Counted from the stretch's first letter, positions 1 to 12,538 are shown. The stretch is 39,633 nucleotides of DNA from Staphylococcus cornubiensis (GCF_900183575.1 NZ_FXUZ01000018.1:1-39633); one strand, 5' to 3'. Numbers and translations: made by a program. The notes: generated from the sequence alone by a model not told the origin.

Positions 1-98
<98 letters not shown>

Positions 99-121
99 GA
101 AGTAAGCTTGATATAGCTCGT

Positions 122-165
122 TGATTGATTAAGTCAATCACTCTTGAAAGTACTTTTGAAGTACT
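122..165 (-). promoter_or_regulatory. two small hairpins in the 16S leader
   Basis: Between tRNA-Ala and 16S lie two perfect inverted repeats in tandem: TGATTGA/TCAATCA (122-140, 5-nt loop) and AGTACTT/AAGTACT (149-165, 3-nt loop). I see no good promoter between tRNA-Ala and 16S, so the leader is probably co-transcribed with the tRNAs. The hairpins may be processing or antitermination signals; that role is inference. Confidence 0.5.
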
Positions 166-230
166 CAAATTATCGGAATTAACGTTGACATATTGTCATT
201 CAGTTTTCAATGTTCATTTCAAAAATATAA

Positions 231-306
231 TGGTGGAGACTAGCGGGATCGAACCGCTGACCTCCTGCGTGCAAAGCAGGCGCTCTCCCAGCTGAGCTAA
301 GCCCCC
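231..306 (-). tRNA. trnA-Ala: tRNA-Ala (UGC)
   Basis: 76-nt cloverleaf with GGGGGCT acceptor strand, anticodon TGC, TTCGATC T-loop and encoded CCA. It is the last of eight tRNAs before 16S. Confidence 0.97.
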
Positions 307-323
307 ATGTTATTTTTAAGAAG

Positions 324-397
324 TCGGGAAGACAGGATTTGAACCTGCGACCCCTTGGTCCCAAACCAAGTGCTCTACCAAGCTGAGCTACTTCCCG
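324..397 (-). tRNA. trnP-Pro: tRNA-Pro (UGG)
   Basis: 74-nt cloverleaf with CGGGAAG acceptor, anticodon TGG and T-arm GGTTCAAATCC. The discriminator A is followed by CTT, so CCA is not encoded and must be added after transcription. Confidence 0.96.
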
Positions 398-406
398 TTA
401 TTAAAA

Positions 407-483
407 TGGCGCGCCCGATAGGAGTCGAACCCATAGCCTTTTGATCCGTAGTCAAACGCTCTATCCAGTTGAGCTACGGGCGC
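407..483 (-). tRNA. trnR-Arg: tRNA-Arg (ACG)
   Basis: 77-nt cloverleaf with GCGCCCG acceptor, anticodon ACG (expected A-to-I editing by TadA) and encoded CCA. Confidence 0.97.
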
Positions 484-497
484 ATATTAAATGATGA

Positions 498-583
498 TGC
501 CGAGGACCGGAATCGAACCGGTACGGTGATCTCTCACCGCAGGATTTTAAGTCCTGTGCGTCTGCCAGTTCCGCCACCCCGGC
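498..583 (-). tRNA. trnL-Leu: tRNA-Leu (UAA)
   Basis: 86-nt class II tRNA with long variable arm (CGGTGAGAGATCACCG), anticodon TAA and GCCGGGG acceptor. The discriminator A is followed by TCA, so CCA is not encoded. Confidence 0.96.
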
Positions 584-591
584 AAAAATAA

Positions 592-666
592 TGGAGCAGA
601 AGACGGGATTCGAACCCGCGACCCCAACCTTGGCAAGGTTGTATTCTACCGCTGAACTACTTCTGC
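592..666 (-). tRNA. trnG-Gly: tRNA-Gly (GCC)
   Basis: 75-nt cloverleaf with GCAGAAG acceptor, anticodon GCC and encoded CCA. The D-loop and T-loop are canonical (GGTTCGAATCC), so it looks like an elongator tRNA. Confidence 0.96.
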
Positions 667-684
667 TCAATAGTATTCGAATGA

Positions 685-757
685 TGAGCCATAGAGGATT
701 CGAACCTCTGACCCTCTGATTAAAAGTCAGATGCTCTACCAACTGAGCTAATGGCTC
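685..757 (-). tRNA. trnK-Lys: tRNA-Lys (UUU)
   Basis: 73-nt cloverleaf with GAGCCAT acceptor, anticodon TTT and T-arm GGTTCGAATCC. CCA is not encoded (TCA follows the discriminator A). It lies in the same transcription direction as lysS just upstream. Confidence 0.96.
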
Positions 758-762
758 ATAAA

Positions 763-838
<76 letters not shown>

Positions 839-840
839 AA

Positions 841-916
841 TGGTGGAGAATGACGGGATCGAACCGCCGACCCTCTGCTTGTAAGGCAGATGCTCTCCCA
901 GCTGAGCTAATTCTCC
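841..916 (-). tRNA. trnV-Val: tRNA-Val (UAC)
   Basis: 76-nt cloverleaf with GGAGAAT acceptor, anticodon TAC and encoded CCA. It is the first tRNA after the 5S gene; only 2 nt separate it from tRNA-Thr. Confidence 0.97.
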
Positions 917-927
917 ATATGTAATGT

Positions 928-1042
928 GCCTGGCAACGTCCTACTCTCGCGGAACGTAAGTCCGACTACCATCGGCGCTAAAGAGCTTAACTTCTGTGTT
1001 CGGCATGGGAACAGGTGTGACCTCTTTGCCATTGTCACCAGA
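928..1042 (-). rRNA. rrf: 5S rRNA (promoter-proximal copy)
   Basis: 115-nt 5S rRNA starting TCTGGTGACAATGGC and ending GTTGCCAGGC; the ends pair as helix I. Unusually it is the first gene of this operon, ahead of the tRNAs and 16S. Internally it differs from the copy at 39511-39625 at only two positions (nt 8 and 107), which pair with each other. Confidence 0.97.
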
Positions 1043-1060
1043 CAATAATTATTTTATTAA

Positions 1061-1077
1061 GTAGCTCGATTGGCTAC
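1061..1077 (-). promoter_or_regulatory. 5'-terminal hairpin of the 5S-tRNA-16S transcript
   Basis: GTAGC/GCTAC arms with a 7-nt loop lie just where transcription from the proximal promoter should begin. Position and pairing are seen; any role in transcript stability or processing is inference. Confidence 0.4.
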
Positions 1078-1083
1078 CTTTTT

Positions 1084-1112
1084 ATAATACCTGTTTCGTA
1101 AAGACTTTTCAA
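1084..1112 (-). promoter_or_regulatory. proximal rRNA/tRNA operon promoter (P2)
   Basis: TTGAAA (-35, 1107-1112), 17-bp spacer, TATTAT (-10, 1084-1089), about 40 bp upstream of the 5S gene. Spacing is ideal for the vegetative sigma factor. Confidence 0.8.
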
Positions 1113-1188
1113 TAGTTAATTTTACACTTTGTTTAAGTTTTTTACAAACATTTTAAATTTGTTTGCCGTTCAATTTGACGACTTTTAT

Positions 1189-1217
1189 ATAATACTCAAT
1201 TATCATTTTAAAGTCAA
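1189..1217 (-). promoter_or_regulatory. distal rRNA/tRNA operon promoter (P1)
   Basis: TTGACT (-35, 1212-1217), 17-bp spacer, TATTAT (-10, 1189-1194). It sits 105 bp upstream of P2 with the same -10, the tandem layout usual for rRNA operons in Firmicutes. Confidence 0.8.
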
Positions 1218-1277
1218 CACTTTTTCGGTTCTTTTTTTAAATAATTTCGTAGTATTTTTCGTCACAGTCTCTTTCTT

Positions 1278-1395
1278 CTATGATTCCGCATATGTGTAGA
1301 AATCCCACTGTATCAAATCCGTGTTCATCACAACTACATTATCAATTTCTTTAGCAATCATGTCGTACACTCATTTGCACTTCTTCTTTATTCAT
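1278..1395 (-). pseudogene. possible small gene remnant between lysS and the 5S gene
   Basis: An ATG at 1395 with a GAAGG-type ribosome site opens a frame MNKEEVQM that stops after 14 codons. The neighbouring frame then reads about 30 codons (including MIAKEIDNVVVMNTDLIQW) to a stop at 1278. Joined by one frameshift this would be a short acidic peptide of about 38 residues. I do not recognise it. It could be a frameshifted relic or chance. The rest of 1218-1485 shows nothing I can support. Confidence 0.25.
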
Positions 1396-1486
1396 TTGTA
1401 CCTTCAACATCTATCATTTAACAAATCAATATACCTCTCCCCTAACGATTTTACCTGCTTCTTTAACTGTTTAAAACCAACTTAAA

Positions 1487-1530
1487 AATAAAAGCGCCTG
1501 TACCATCGAATACTCAATGGACAGGCCCTT
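1487..1530 (-). terminator. terminator after lysS
   Basis: GCCTGT-CCAT / ATGG-ACAGGC stem (one bulged T), loop about 10 nt, followed by GCTTTTATTTT on the minus strand. It separates lysS from the rRNA promoters. Confidence 0.8.
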
Positions 1531-1541
1531 TACTATATAGC

Positions 1542-4044
<2,503 letters not shown>

Positions 4045-4088
4045 TTCAAATTTCCTCCAATATATTCAAAGTCAATCACCAAAATCCA

Positions 4089-4566
4089 TCACAATGTTTC
4101 TTTATATTTCACTACTGTATCATCATTTGGCACGAGATGTTGAATCTTTTGGCCCGAATGCGGTTCGATTACATTGGAAGCAATATCATTTAACGGAACC
4201 ATCACAAAAGCACGTTCAGTCATGCGAGGATGCGGCACAGTTAAATCATCCTCTTCAATGATTTCGTCGCCATACAATAAAATGTCAATATCCATTGTAC
4301 GCGGACCCCATCGCACTTGACGTACACGATGTAACTCTGCCTCAGTTTCTAAAGCAACATTTAACAAATCATGTGCAGAAAGTTGTGTCTGGATATGTAA
4401 GCATAAATTTAAAAAGTCAGGTTGTTCTGTATATCCGACAGGTTTTGTTTCATAAATCGGTGAAATTGCGACAACATTAATCTTTTCGTGCGCATCTAAT
4501 AAAGCAATCGCCTCTTTTAATTGTGCTTCTCGGTCACCTATGTTACTGCCCAAACCTAAATATGCA

Positions 4567-4574
<8 letters not shown>
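4089..4574 (-). CDS. folK: 6-hydroxymethyl-dihydropterin pyrophosphokinase
   Basis: Transfers pyrophosphate from ATP to 6-hydroxymethyl-7,8-dihydropterin, the step before dihydropteroate synthase. The 161 residues start with the family motif [11 protein letters not shown] and carry the signature [14 protein letters not shown] that holds the metal-binding Asp pair. The first 8 nt overlap the end of folB, indicating translational coupling. Pathway order in the operon is FolP, FolB, FolK. Confidence 0.97.
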
Positions 4575-5752
<1,178 letters not shown>

Positions 5753-5774
5753 TCACATCCACCTTAGAATAGAT

Positions 5775-5810
5775 ACATTATATCAAATTTCTGCTGCTTT
5801 CATATAATGT
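5775..5810 (-). promoter_or_regulatory. folP promoter (extended -10) inside an inverted repeat
   Basis: TG-A-TATAAT (TATAAT at 5777-5782, TG at 5784-5785) is an extended -10 about 55 bp upstream of folP. The -35 is poor. A perfect 9-bp inverted repeat (ACATTATAT 5775-5783; ATATAATGT 5802-5810; 18-nt gap) covers the -10 and the upstream region, which could be an operator. The promoter is inferred; the repeat is seen directly. Confidence 0.5.
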
Positions 5811-5960
5811 CAACCACCACCTTCACCCTCCTTATTTCTAGGCTGACCTCTTTAATATTCAGCACATATTTCGTCAAGATGGCTCAACCACACGCCCTTG
5901 ATTAAGCGGTTGCGATTCCGTCAAACTTAACACACCTAAACAGCATGCGTATAAAACGAA

Positions 5961-5991
5961 TAAAAAAGCAGGACTGTACGTTCACAGCCCC
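5961..5991 (-). terminator. terminator after cysK
   Basis: GGGGCTGT/ACAGTCCT stem (with G-T pairs), 6-nt loop, then GCTTTTTTATT on the minus strand, 24 nt beyond the cysK stop. Confidence 0.85.
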
Positions 5992-6014
5992 ACTTATCAT
6001 GATACTTTTACTTA

Positions 6015-6944
6015 CTATTCAAAATTGTAAAGCGGTGTAGACAGGTAGCGCTCACCATTACTTGGAAGTACTGTTACAACTGTCTTACCTTTACCTAATT
6101 CTTTCGCTTTTTGAATTGCTGCATAAATCGCTGCACCTGAAGAAATACCGCCTAAAATACCTTCTTCTTTAGCAACACGACGAGATGTTTCCATCGCCAC
6201 TTCATTGCCGACTTTAATAATCTCATCGTAAATTTCTGTGTTTAACGTACCTGGAATAAATCCTGCACCTAAACCTTGTAATTTATGTGGACCTGGTTCG
6301 CCACCACTTAATACAGGTGATGCTTCAGGCTCAATTGCAACGATTTGAATGTCTGGGTATTTCTCTTTTAACACTTTACCTGCACCTGAAAGTGTACCAC
6401 CCGTACCTACACCTGCTAAAAAGGCGTCGATCGTGCGTCCTTCAAATTGTTCTACAAGCTCTGGACCTGTTGTTAATTCGTGCACTTTAGGGTTCGCTGG
6501 GTTTTCGAATTGTTGAGGTTCAAAATAACCATGTGTTTCTTTTAACTCTTTCGCTTTTTTAATCGCACCCTTCATCGCTTCTGCACCTGGTGTTAATACG
6601 AGTTCTGCACCGTAAGCTTTTAATAAATTACGACGTTCCATACTCATTGTTTCAGGCATTGTGAAGACAGCTTTGTAGCCTTTCGCAGCACAAACAAAAG
6701 CTAAACCGATACCTGTATTCCCTGATGTAGGTTCAACAATTGTATCGCCTGGTTTAATTTTACCTTCTTTTTCTGCTTGTTCAATCATCGCTAAAGCAAT
6801 ACGGTCTTTCACAGAACCGCCTGGATTTTGATATTCTAATTTCACATAAATGTCCGCAGCATCTTCACCTGCTTGATGGCGTAATTTTACGACAGGCGTT
6901 TGACCAATAATGTCTGTAATATTGTCCACTGGTTTTCTGACCAT
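6015..6944 (-). CDS. cysK: cysteine synthase A (O-acetylserine sulfhydrylase)
   Basis: PLP enzyme making cysteine from O-acetylserine and sulfide. The 309 residues show the PLP-lysine motif NPGGSVKDR (Lys46), the substrate loop TSGNTG, the phosphate-binding GTGGT and GISSGAA near the C-terminus. The frame opens at 6959 with a GTG, but that codon lies inside the GTGAGG ribosome site; ATG at 6947 or 6944 is more likely and the family N-terminus favours 6944. Single-gene unit with its own terminator. A palindrome overlaps the likely promoter; CymR control is known for staphylococcal cysteine genes but not shown here. Confidence 0.96.
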   Translation of the reverse strand: MVRKPVDNITDIIGQTPVVKLRHQAGEDAADIYVKLEYQNPGGSVKDRIALAMIEQAEKEGKIKPGDTIVEPTSGNTGIGLAFVCAAKGYKAVFTMPETMSMERRNLLKAYGAELVLTPGAEAMKGAIKKAKELKETHGYFEPQQFENPANPKVHELTTGPELVEQFEGRTIDAFLAGVGTGGTLSGAGKVLKEKYPDIQIVAIEPEASPVLSGGEPGPHKLQGLGAGFIPGTLNTEIYDEIIKVGNEVAMETSRRVAKEEGILGGISSGAAIYAAIQKAKELGKGKTVVTVLPSNGERYLSTPLYNFE

Positions 6945-7007
6945 CATCAACAACCTCACTTTTTAATTAATTTTTCGTTAAACACATAGCTTTTATATCG
7001 GATATCT

Positions 7008-7022
7008 TTAGTGTAACACTAA
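7008..7022 (-). promoter_or_regulatory. palindromic operator-like site upstream of cysK
   Basis: TTAGTGT-N-ACACTAA, perfect 7-bp arms around one central base, about 65 bp before cysK. It overlaps a plausible -35 (TTAGTG) that sits 17 bp from GATATA. The palindrome is seen; the regulator is unknown. Confidence 0.45.
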
Positions 7023-7144
7023 TTGTACACAAGCAAAAGCACATTCTTAGCTGAAACACTTTAAAAGATGACATTACCCGCCATTATGCATCGTGTTAAA
7101 TCTCGTTTTTAGTTTCAGTCCCCTATGTATCACTATATATAATT

Positions 7145-7187
7145 TAAGGGATAATCGCCATTATATCGATGGCACGATTACCCCTTA
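7145..7187 (-). terminator. long stem-loop after hslO, probable terminator
   Basis: About 17 paired bases (TAAGGG ... CCCTTA, with TAATCG/CGATTA and CCAT/ATGG inside, small bulge) begin 9 nt after the hslO stop. The tail is AT-rich (AATTATATATAG) rather than a clean U run, so termination may be partial. Confidence 0.6.
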
Positions 7188-7195
7188 CATTTGTT

Positions 7196-8080
7196 TTAAG
7201 ATGGCATTTCAGCAAGTAACGCTTTTAACTCATCTTCAGAAAATTCATAGCGCGAGCGACAGAAATGACATTCCGCTTCTGCGCCGTGATCTTTTGCTAT
7301 CATATCTTCTATTTCTGCTTGGCCTAAACCTTTAATCGCATTTAAAAACTTATCGTGACTACAGTTACATTCAAATTCAACCGGCATACTTTCTAAAATT
7401 GTAACGTTCTCTTTACCTAAAATCGTTTCTAACATTTCTTCAGGTGTTAAACCTTCGTCAATTAAAGTAGATACAGGCTTCATTGTATTGATCGCCGCTT
7501 CTAAACGGTCGATTGTTTCATCTTGAGCGCCCGGCATGACTTGAATAATAAATCCGCCTGCCGCTTTTATAGAATTGTCTGTATTAACAAGGACGCCGAC
7601 ACCGACTGATGAAGGGACCTGTTCACTATTTGCGAAATAATACGTGAAGTCTTCACCAAGTTCACCCGAAATAATTGGGCTACTGCCTGTATAAAAATCG
7701 CGCATTCCAACATCTTTGACCACGTTGATTGCGCCATCAGTCCCCACTGCACGGCGAACATCTAATTTCCCTTGCGCATTTAATGGGAAATGGGTTTGAG
7801 GGTTCGTGACATAACCTCTCACTTTCCCTTTAGCATCCGCATCAGCAATAATTTTGCCGATAGGGCCACTTCCATCGACCGTTACTGTTAATTTTTGGTC
7901 ACCTTTTAACATTGCACCCATCATTAGGCTCGCTGTCATTGTACGCCCTAACGCTGCAGATGCAGTTGGCCACGTGTAGTGACGTGTTTGTGCTTCTTGA
8001 ATAGTTTCCGTGGCGTTCACACTATATGCGCGAATTTCACCGTTAAAGGCCAAAGCTTTTACTAAATAGTCATGTGCCAT
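7196..8080 (-). CDS. hslO: Hsp33 redox-regulated chaperone
   Basis: Cytosolic holdase activated by oxidation, protecting unfolding proteins under oxidative and heat stress. The 294-residue protein ends in the zinc redox switch: CxC at Cys238/Cys240 and CxxC at Cys271/Cys274, all four cysteines present. The N-terminal domain starts [19 protein letters not shown] as in the family. An AAGGAG site lies upstream and a well-spaced promoter is at 8193-8221. Standing next to cysK is the usual staphylococcal order. Confidence 0.97.
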   Translation of the reverse strand: MAHDYLVKALAFNGEIRAYSVNATETIQEAQTRHYTWPTASAALGRTMTASLMMGAMLKGDQKLTVTVDGSGPIGKIIADADAKGKVRGYVTNPQTHFPLNAQGKLDVRRAVGTDGAINVVKDVGMRDFYTGSSPIISGELGEDFTYYFANSEQVPSSVGVGVLVNTDNSIKAAGGFIIQVMPGAQDETIDRLEAAINTMKPVSTLIDEGLTPEEMLETILGKENVTILESMPVEFECNCSHDKFLNAIKGLGQAEIEDMIAKDHGAEAECHFCRSRYEFSEDELKALLAEMPS

Positions 8081-8192
8081 TTTTCCATATCACTCCTTAA
8101 ATTTGTGCGGTTCATTATTAAATGTATGGCGTGTTTGCTTGCGATGTGATGAAGTTGCTCACATTTAAATGGTTGGGTCGCTACTTTGCATT

Positions 8193-8221
8193 ATCATACG
8201 CGGAAGTTGTGGTCTACTCAA
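8193..8221 (-). promoter_or_regulatory. hslO promoter
   Basis: TTGAGT (-35, 8216-8221), 17-bp spacer, TATGAT (-10, 8193-8198), giving a leader of roughly 105 nt before hslO. Confidence 0.65.
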
Positions 8222-8412
8222 CTAAAATGCTTTTCTACATCACTTGAATCCCTCTTATCATTAACACCCTCGCTCACAAAACTTAATCCTGTTGTTCGTT
8301 CTGTACATCTCAAAACCCATTCGTCATGCCAACATCGAATAACACGTCTGACGTCCCCAACTTTATCTAGACATATCTATGCAACAGTCCGAATGTAAAA
8401 ACGATTGCATAT

Positions 8413-8460
8413 AAAAAGGGCTTTCCTTAAAAGTGTTATGCTTTCAAGAAAAGCCCTTAT
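8413..8460 (-). terminator. terminator after ftsH
   Basis: AAGGGCTTTCCTT-type stem: AAGGGCTTTTCTT pairs with AAGGAAAGCCCTT, loop about 17 nt, followed by TTTTTATAT on the minus strand, 10 nt beyond the ftsH stop. Confidence 0.9.
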
Positions 8461-8469
8461 GCTTATCGC

Positions 8470-10584
8470 TTATTGACGTGGCGGTTGATCATTGCCTGGA
8501 CGGTCAATGTTAGGTTCTTGTTCGTAACCTGTTGTATCACCATTATCGTCTTGTTGTGTTTCTTGATTATCTTTTGGCTCTGCCTCATGTGTTGTTTCCT
8601 CTTCATCGCGACGTTCTGATTGACCACGGTTAGCGCGCTCTGTCAATTCTTCTTGTTCACGACGAATGTCATCATAAGACTTACCATATTTCCCTTCGTC
8701 AAACGCTTTATTTTCAGAATGGTTAACGACTTTTGCATCATCATAATTCACTTCTGGTAAATGACCTTCATGGAATAATGATTGAATTTGTTCTGCAACC
8801 AATGTTTCTTCAGTTAATAACGTTTTAGCGATTAATTTTAATTGTGATTCGTGTTCTAACAAGATTTGTTTACAACGTTCATATTGTTCTTTAATGATAC
8901 GTTGGACTTCTTTATCAATTTCAAATGCGATTTGACCTGAATATTCAGGTTCACCAGACATGTCTTTACCTAAGAAGACTTGTCCGCCACCATGTGAAAA
9001 TTGGACCGTACCTAACTTTTTACTCATACCGTATTTAGTGACCATTTCACGCGCAATTTGTGTTGCACGCTCAAAGTCGTTTGAAGCACCTGTTGAGACT
9101 TCGTTAAAGATAATATCTTCAGCGACACGTCCGCCAAGTAAACCACAAATCTTGTCGAGTAATTCAGGTTCAGTCATTAAGAAGCGGTCTTGTTTAGGTA
9201 ACATCATCGCGTAACCACCCGCTTGTCCACGTGGCACGATCGTTACTTTGTGCACGACTTCAGCTTCATCAAGTACCATACCGATAATCGTATGTCCTGC
9301 TTCGTGATGCGCAACGATATTACGTTCTTTTTCAGAAATGACACGAGATTTTTTAGCCGGACCTGCAATGACGCGGTCTGTTGCTTCTTCAATGTCACGC
9401 ATATCGATTTTCTTCTTACCACTTCGCGCCGCAATTAATGACGCTTCATTAAGTAAGTTTTCTAAGTCCGCACCAGAGAAGCCTGGTGTACGTTGCGCAA
9501 TCGCTTTAAGATCGACTGTTTCATCTAACGGTTTATTTTTAGCATGAACATGTAAAATCGCTTCACGACCTGTTACATCTGGACGTCCGACTTGAATTTG
9601 ACGGTCAAAACGGCCTGGACGTAATAATGCAGGGTCTAAAATATCAGGGCGGTTTGTAGCTGCAATCATAATGATACCTTCATTTTCACCAAAACCATCC
9701 ATTTCAACAAGAAGTTGGTTTAATGTTTGTTCACGTTCATCATGACCACCGCCAACACCTGCTCCACGTTGACGACCGACTGCATCAATCTCATCTATAA
9801 AAATGATACACGGCGCATTTTTCTTCGCATTTTCGAATAAATCACGGACACGGCTCGCACCGACACCGACAAACATTTCAACAAAGTCTGAACCACTAAT
9901 TGAGAAGAATGGTACACCCGCTTCGCCCGCTACTGCACGAGCAAGCAATGTTTTACCTGTTCCCGGTGGCCCAACTAATAAGACACCTTTCGGAATACGT
10001 GAACCCATTTGTTTAAATTTCTTGTTGTCTTTCAAGAAGTCAACAATTTCAATGAGTTCTTGTTTCTCTTCATCCGCTCCGGCAACGTCTGTGAAACGGA
10101 CACGGCCTTTTTGACTGTCGTACATTTTGGCTTTGGATTTACCAAAGTTCATCATACGACCGCCACCACCGCCACCTTGTGCTTGGCTAAGGAAGAAAAT
10201 AAAGAGTAAAGCAATAACTAAAACAGGAATTAATGTAGAAATAATGCTTACAAATACACTCTGTCCTTCTTCTTCTTTAACAGTAAAATCTAATCCTTTT
10301 TGGTCTTTGGCTGTTTCAGTAACTTTATTCAATTCTTGATCATTATTAAACAAAATTGTTGAGGCATAATCGTCATTATTTTTTAACTTACCGCTTACTT
10401 TATATACGTTATTTTCAGGTTGGATTTCTAAAGATTTCAGTTCTCCATCATCCAACTTTTGTATAAATTGCGTGTAAGTTAATTCTTTAGGTACATTCCC
10501 ATTGCCGTTAATCCATGAAAATAGCCCAAAGATAACAACGCCGACAATGGCTATAAACAGCACATTACGAAAAGCTTTCTGCAT
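8470..10584 (-). CDS. ftsH: ATP-dependent zinc metalloprotease FtsH
   Basis: Membrane-anchored AAA+ protease that degrades misassembled membrane proteins and short-lived regulators. The 704 residues show a first membrane segment (about 7-24), an extracytoplasmic domain, a second segment (about 112-133) and a Gly-rich linker. These are followed by Walker A GPPGTGKT (205-212), Walker B IIFIDEID (260-267) and the protease zinc motif HEAGH (427-431). The C-terminal 100 residues are low-complexity, rich in Glu, Asp, Gln and Arg. AGGAGG site upstream. It follows hpt by 115 bp, the conserved tilS-hpt-ftsH order. Confidence 0.98.
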   Translation of the reverse strand: MQKAFRNVLFIAIVGVVIFGLFSWINGNGNVPKELTYTQFIQKLDDGELKSLEIQPENNVYKVSGKLKNNDDYASTILFNNDQELNKVTETAKDQKGLDFTVKEEEGQSVFVSIISTLIPVLVIALLFIFFLSQAQGGGGGGRMMNFGKSKAKMYDSQKGRVRFTDVAGADEEKQELIEIVDFLKDNKKFKQMGSRIPKGVLLVGPPGTGKTLLARAVAGEAGVPFFSISGSDFVEMFVGVGASRVRDLFENAKKNAPCIIFIDEIDAVGRQRGAGVGGGHDEREQTLNQLLVEMDGFGENEGIIMIAATNRPDILDPALLRPGRFDRQIQVGRPDVTGREAILHVHAKNKPLDETVDLKAIAQRTPGFSGADLENLLNEASLIAARSGKKKIDMRDIEEATDRVIAGPAKKSRVISEKERNIVAHHEAGHTIIGMVLDEAEVVHKVTIVPRGQAGGYAMMLPKQDRFLMTEPELLDKICGLLGGRVAEDIIFNEVSTGASNDFERATQIAREMVTKYGMSKKLGTVQFSHGGGQVFLGKDMSGEPEYSGQIAFEIDKEVQRIIKEQYERCKQILLEHESQLKLIAKTLLTEETLVAEQIQSLFHEGHLPEVNYDDAKVVNHSENKAFDEGKYGKSYDDIRREQEELTERANRGQSERRDEEETTHEAEPKDNQETQQDDNGDTTGYEQEPNIDRPGNDQPPRQ

Positions 10585-10699
10585 GCGTCGTTTCCTCCTA
10601 CTTCAAATATAAAACTAATAAAAATTTTACCATAATTGTTACACAAATGGCTAGTAATTGACTTTTACCAACGCTGGGGATACGCCCCATTTCACGCGC

Positions 10700-11239
10700 T
10701 TATTTTGCATACATTTCAGGTTTTAACGTACCAATATAAGGCAAGTTACGGTACTTTTCTTGGTAATCTAAACCATATCCAATCACAAACTCATCAGGGA
10801 TTTTTTTGCCGACATATTTCGCTTCAATATCCGCTTTACGACGGTTTGGTTTATCAAGTAATGTCACAATTTCTAAAGAGTTTACACGACGAGATTGTAG
10901 TAATTCTGTGATGGATTTTAATGTCGTTCCTGTTTCAAGAATATCTTCAATAATTAAGACATCTTTATTTTCAATAGATGAACTTAAATCTTTTAAAATT
11001 TGGACTTCACCTGTAGATTCTGTACCACCGTGATAACTTGAAACGTCCATAAAATCAATTGCAAGAGGCAAATCGATGTGTTTAATTAAGTCTGTCATAA
11101 ATAAGACAGAACCTTTCAAAATGCCTACACAAAACAGATCTTTCCCTTGATAATCTGCTGTAATTTTTTCGCCTAATGTACGACATATCTCTTGAATGTC
11201 ATCCTCCGTTAATAACACTTCTTTTACATCATTTTTCAT
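10700..11239 (-). CDS. hpt: hypoxanthine-guanine phosphoribosyltransferase
   Basis: Salvages hypoxanthine and guanine to IMP and GMP using PRPP. The 179-residue protein carries the PRPP-binding motif VLIIEDILETGTT and the purine-pocket region KPNRRKADI. The frame opens at 11248, but GGGAG abuts that ATG and lies 9 nt before the ATG at 11239, which also matches the family length. It overlaps tilS by 11 nt, so the two are coupled; in Bacillus the TilS-Hpt pair also acts on ftsH expression, known there and only possible here. Confidence 0.96.
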   Translation of the reverse strand: MKNDVKEVLLTEDDIQEICRTLGEKITADYQGKDLFCVGILKGSVLFMTDLIKHIDLPLAIDFMDVSSYHGGTESTGEVQILKDLSSSIENKDVLIIEDILETGTTLKSITELLQSRRVNSLEIVTLLDKPNRRKADIEAKYVGKKIPDEFVIGYGLDYQEKYRNLPYIGTLKPEMYAK

Positions 11240-12518
11240 GTATGTCATCTCCCATAAATTGAATCTTAATTACATCTTGATATTGTTGTTGAATATACAA
11301 CGTGCCTACAGCTAAAATGTCTCCATGCGTCGTTTCGATGATTGGTATTTGTGCTCTCATATATGCAGGTATTTTCGCATCAATCATCAGCCGCGATACT
11401 TTTTTATGATGACCGTCATGTCGTGTAACGCGATCACCGGATTGACGCGCACGAATGCGTAATTCCGACTCTGGCACAGCAGACATGTCAGTAATCTGAA
11501 CGTCATAACGACCAAAGCGATACGTTCCCGCTTCAGTCACTTGTATGGTATATGTATCTAAGCTTTTTTGCATTGGCGCCATTATTACTAATTTATCATA
11601 CACGATATCAGCATGCCATTGGTTTGTGTGCATAAGTTCAGTTTGTGCGACTGAACTGGCTATTTTTTGAAACCAATCCATATAAGCATGCTCACTTATC
11701 GTAACGGTATTGTCAAATTGTTGCAACAACGTATCTAAGGTTAACATTTTAACATGTGTCGTCAAGGCGTTAAAAGCGTTTCTTGATACGATGCAAGAAT
11801 GTGCGTTTCTTGTCACAAATCGGTCCGCAAAGTGTTGCACTTCCTGTTGCATCAATCTCAACGCTTCATCGTGCCAAGCTTTAAGTTTTAACAACTGCTC
11901 TGACTGTAACTGCGCATTCTCGTCAATCTGAGGTAAAATGCGATTACGAATATCATTACGAACATACGCATTGCTTGTATTCGACGCATCTTCAAAAAAT
12001 GGGACGTCATGCTGTTGTTGGTACAGTTGAATGTGCTTTTTCGTCGTATTGAGCAATGGTCTTAATACTTTGAAACCGTCTCTCTGCTCAATAGATGCCA
12101 TACCGAGTGGATTGCGCGTACTTTTCCCTGTGAACAACCGGTAAAAAATCGTTTCTACTTGGTCATTCTCGTGATGCGCAGTGAGCAAACAATCCGCATT
12201 CAGTTGTGTCATCATCGCATCAAACCATTCATACCGCATGACTCTCGCATCATTTTGAATACTCCGCCCTTTCGCCACAGCTTCCGATAAATCGATGCGC
12301 TTAATATAGAACGGAATGTTGTGTGCTTCACAATACTGTTGGATAAACACCGCTTCTTCTTCCGACGCCTCTCTCAAACCATGATGCACGTGTAAACACG
12401 TCAATTGCCGATAGGTTGATGCATAGTCGTGTAGCAGTTGGTGTAGTAATACCATACTATCGATACCTGTCGAAACAGCAAGCACTAAATGATCTGTCAC
12501 CTTCCAATTTTGTTGCAT
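11229..12518 (-). CDS. tilS: tRNA(Ile)-lysidine synthase
   Basis: Converts C34 of tRNA-Ile(CAU) to lysidine so that it reads AUA; essential for decoding. The 429-residue protein has a PP-loop at residues 16-21 (STGIDS) where most homologues have SGGxDS; this Thr variant is also what I remember from S. aureus. Other family segments (LTAHHENDQVETIFYRLF, NDIRNRILP) are present, with a C-terminal substrate-binding domain. The GTG at 12530 overlaps the AGGAG ribosome site, so ATG at 12518 is preferred. First gene of a tilS-hpt unit. Confidence 0.95.
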   Translation of the reverse strand: MQQNWKVTDHLVLAVSTGIDSMVLLHQLLHDYASTYRQLTCLHVHHGLREASEEEAVFIQQYCEAHNIPFYIKRIDLSEAVAKGRSIQNDARVMRYEWFDAMMTQLNADCLLTAHHENDQVETIFYRLFTGKSTRNPLGMASIEQRDGFKVLRPLLNTTKKHIQLYQQQHDVPFFEDASNTSNAYVRNDIRNRILPQIDENAQLQSEQLLKLKAWHDEALRLMQQEVQHFADRFVTRNAHSCIVSRNAFNALTTHVKMLTLDTLLQQFDNTVTISEHAYMDWFQKIASSVAQTELMHTNQWHADIVYDKLVIMAPMQKSLDTYTIQVTEAGTYRFGRYDVQITDMSAVPESELRIRARQSGDRVTRHDGHHKKVSRLMIDAKIPAYMRAQIPIIETTHGDILAVGTLYIQQQYQDVIKIQFMGDDIHEK

Positions 12519-12538
12519 ACCGATTGTCACTCCTACAT

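Larger units (their letters stand above)
8081..8469. other. gene-free interval between ftsH and hslO
   Basis: 389 bp. It holds the ftsH terminator (8413-8460) and the hslO promoter (8193-8221). A 70-codon plus-strand frame (8186-8398) has no ribosome site and an unlikely composition. I see no other feature in 8222-8412. Confidence 0.6.

Noticed and set aside
461..742. Minus-strand open frame across the tRNA cluster
   Set aside because: It reads through tRNA-Arg, -Leu, -Gly and -Lys, which are clear cloverleafs; the product is translated tRNA sequence.
8186..8398. 70-codon plus-strand frame in the hslO-ftsH gap
   Set aside because: No ribosome site, Ser/Thr/His-rich random composition, overlaps the hslO promoter.
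10640..10699. GGGGCGTATCCCC hairpin after hpt as a terminator
   Set aside because: Short stem with no following T run on the minus strand; read-through into ftsH is more likely.
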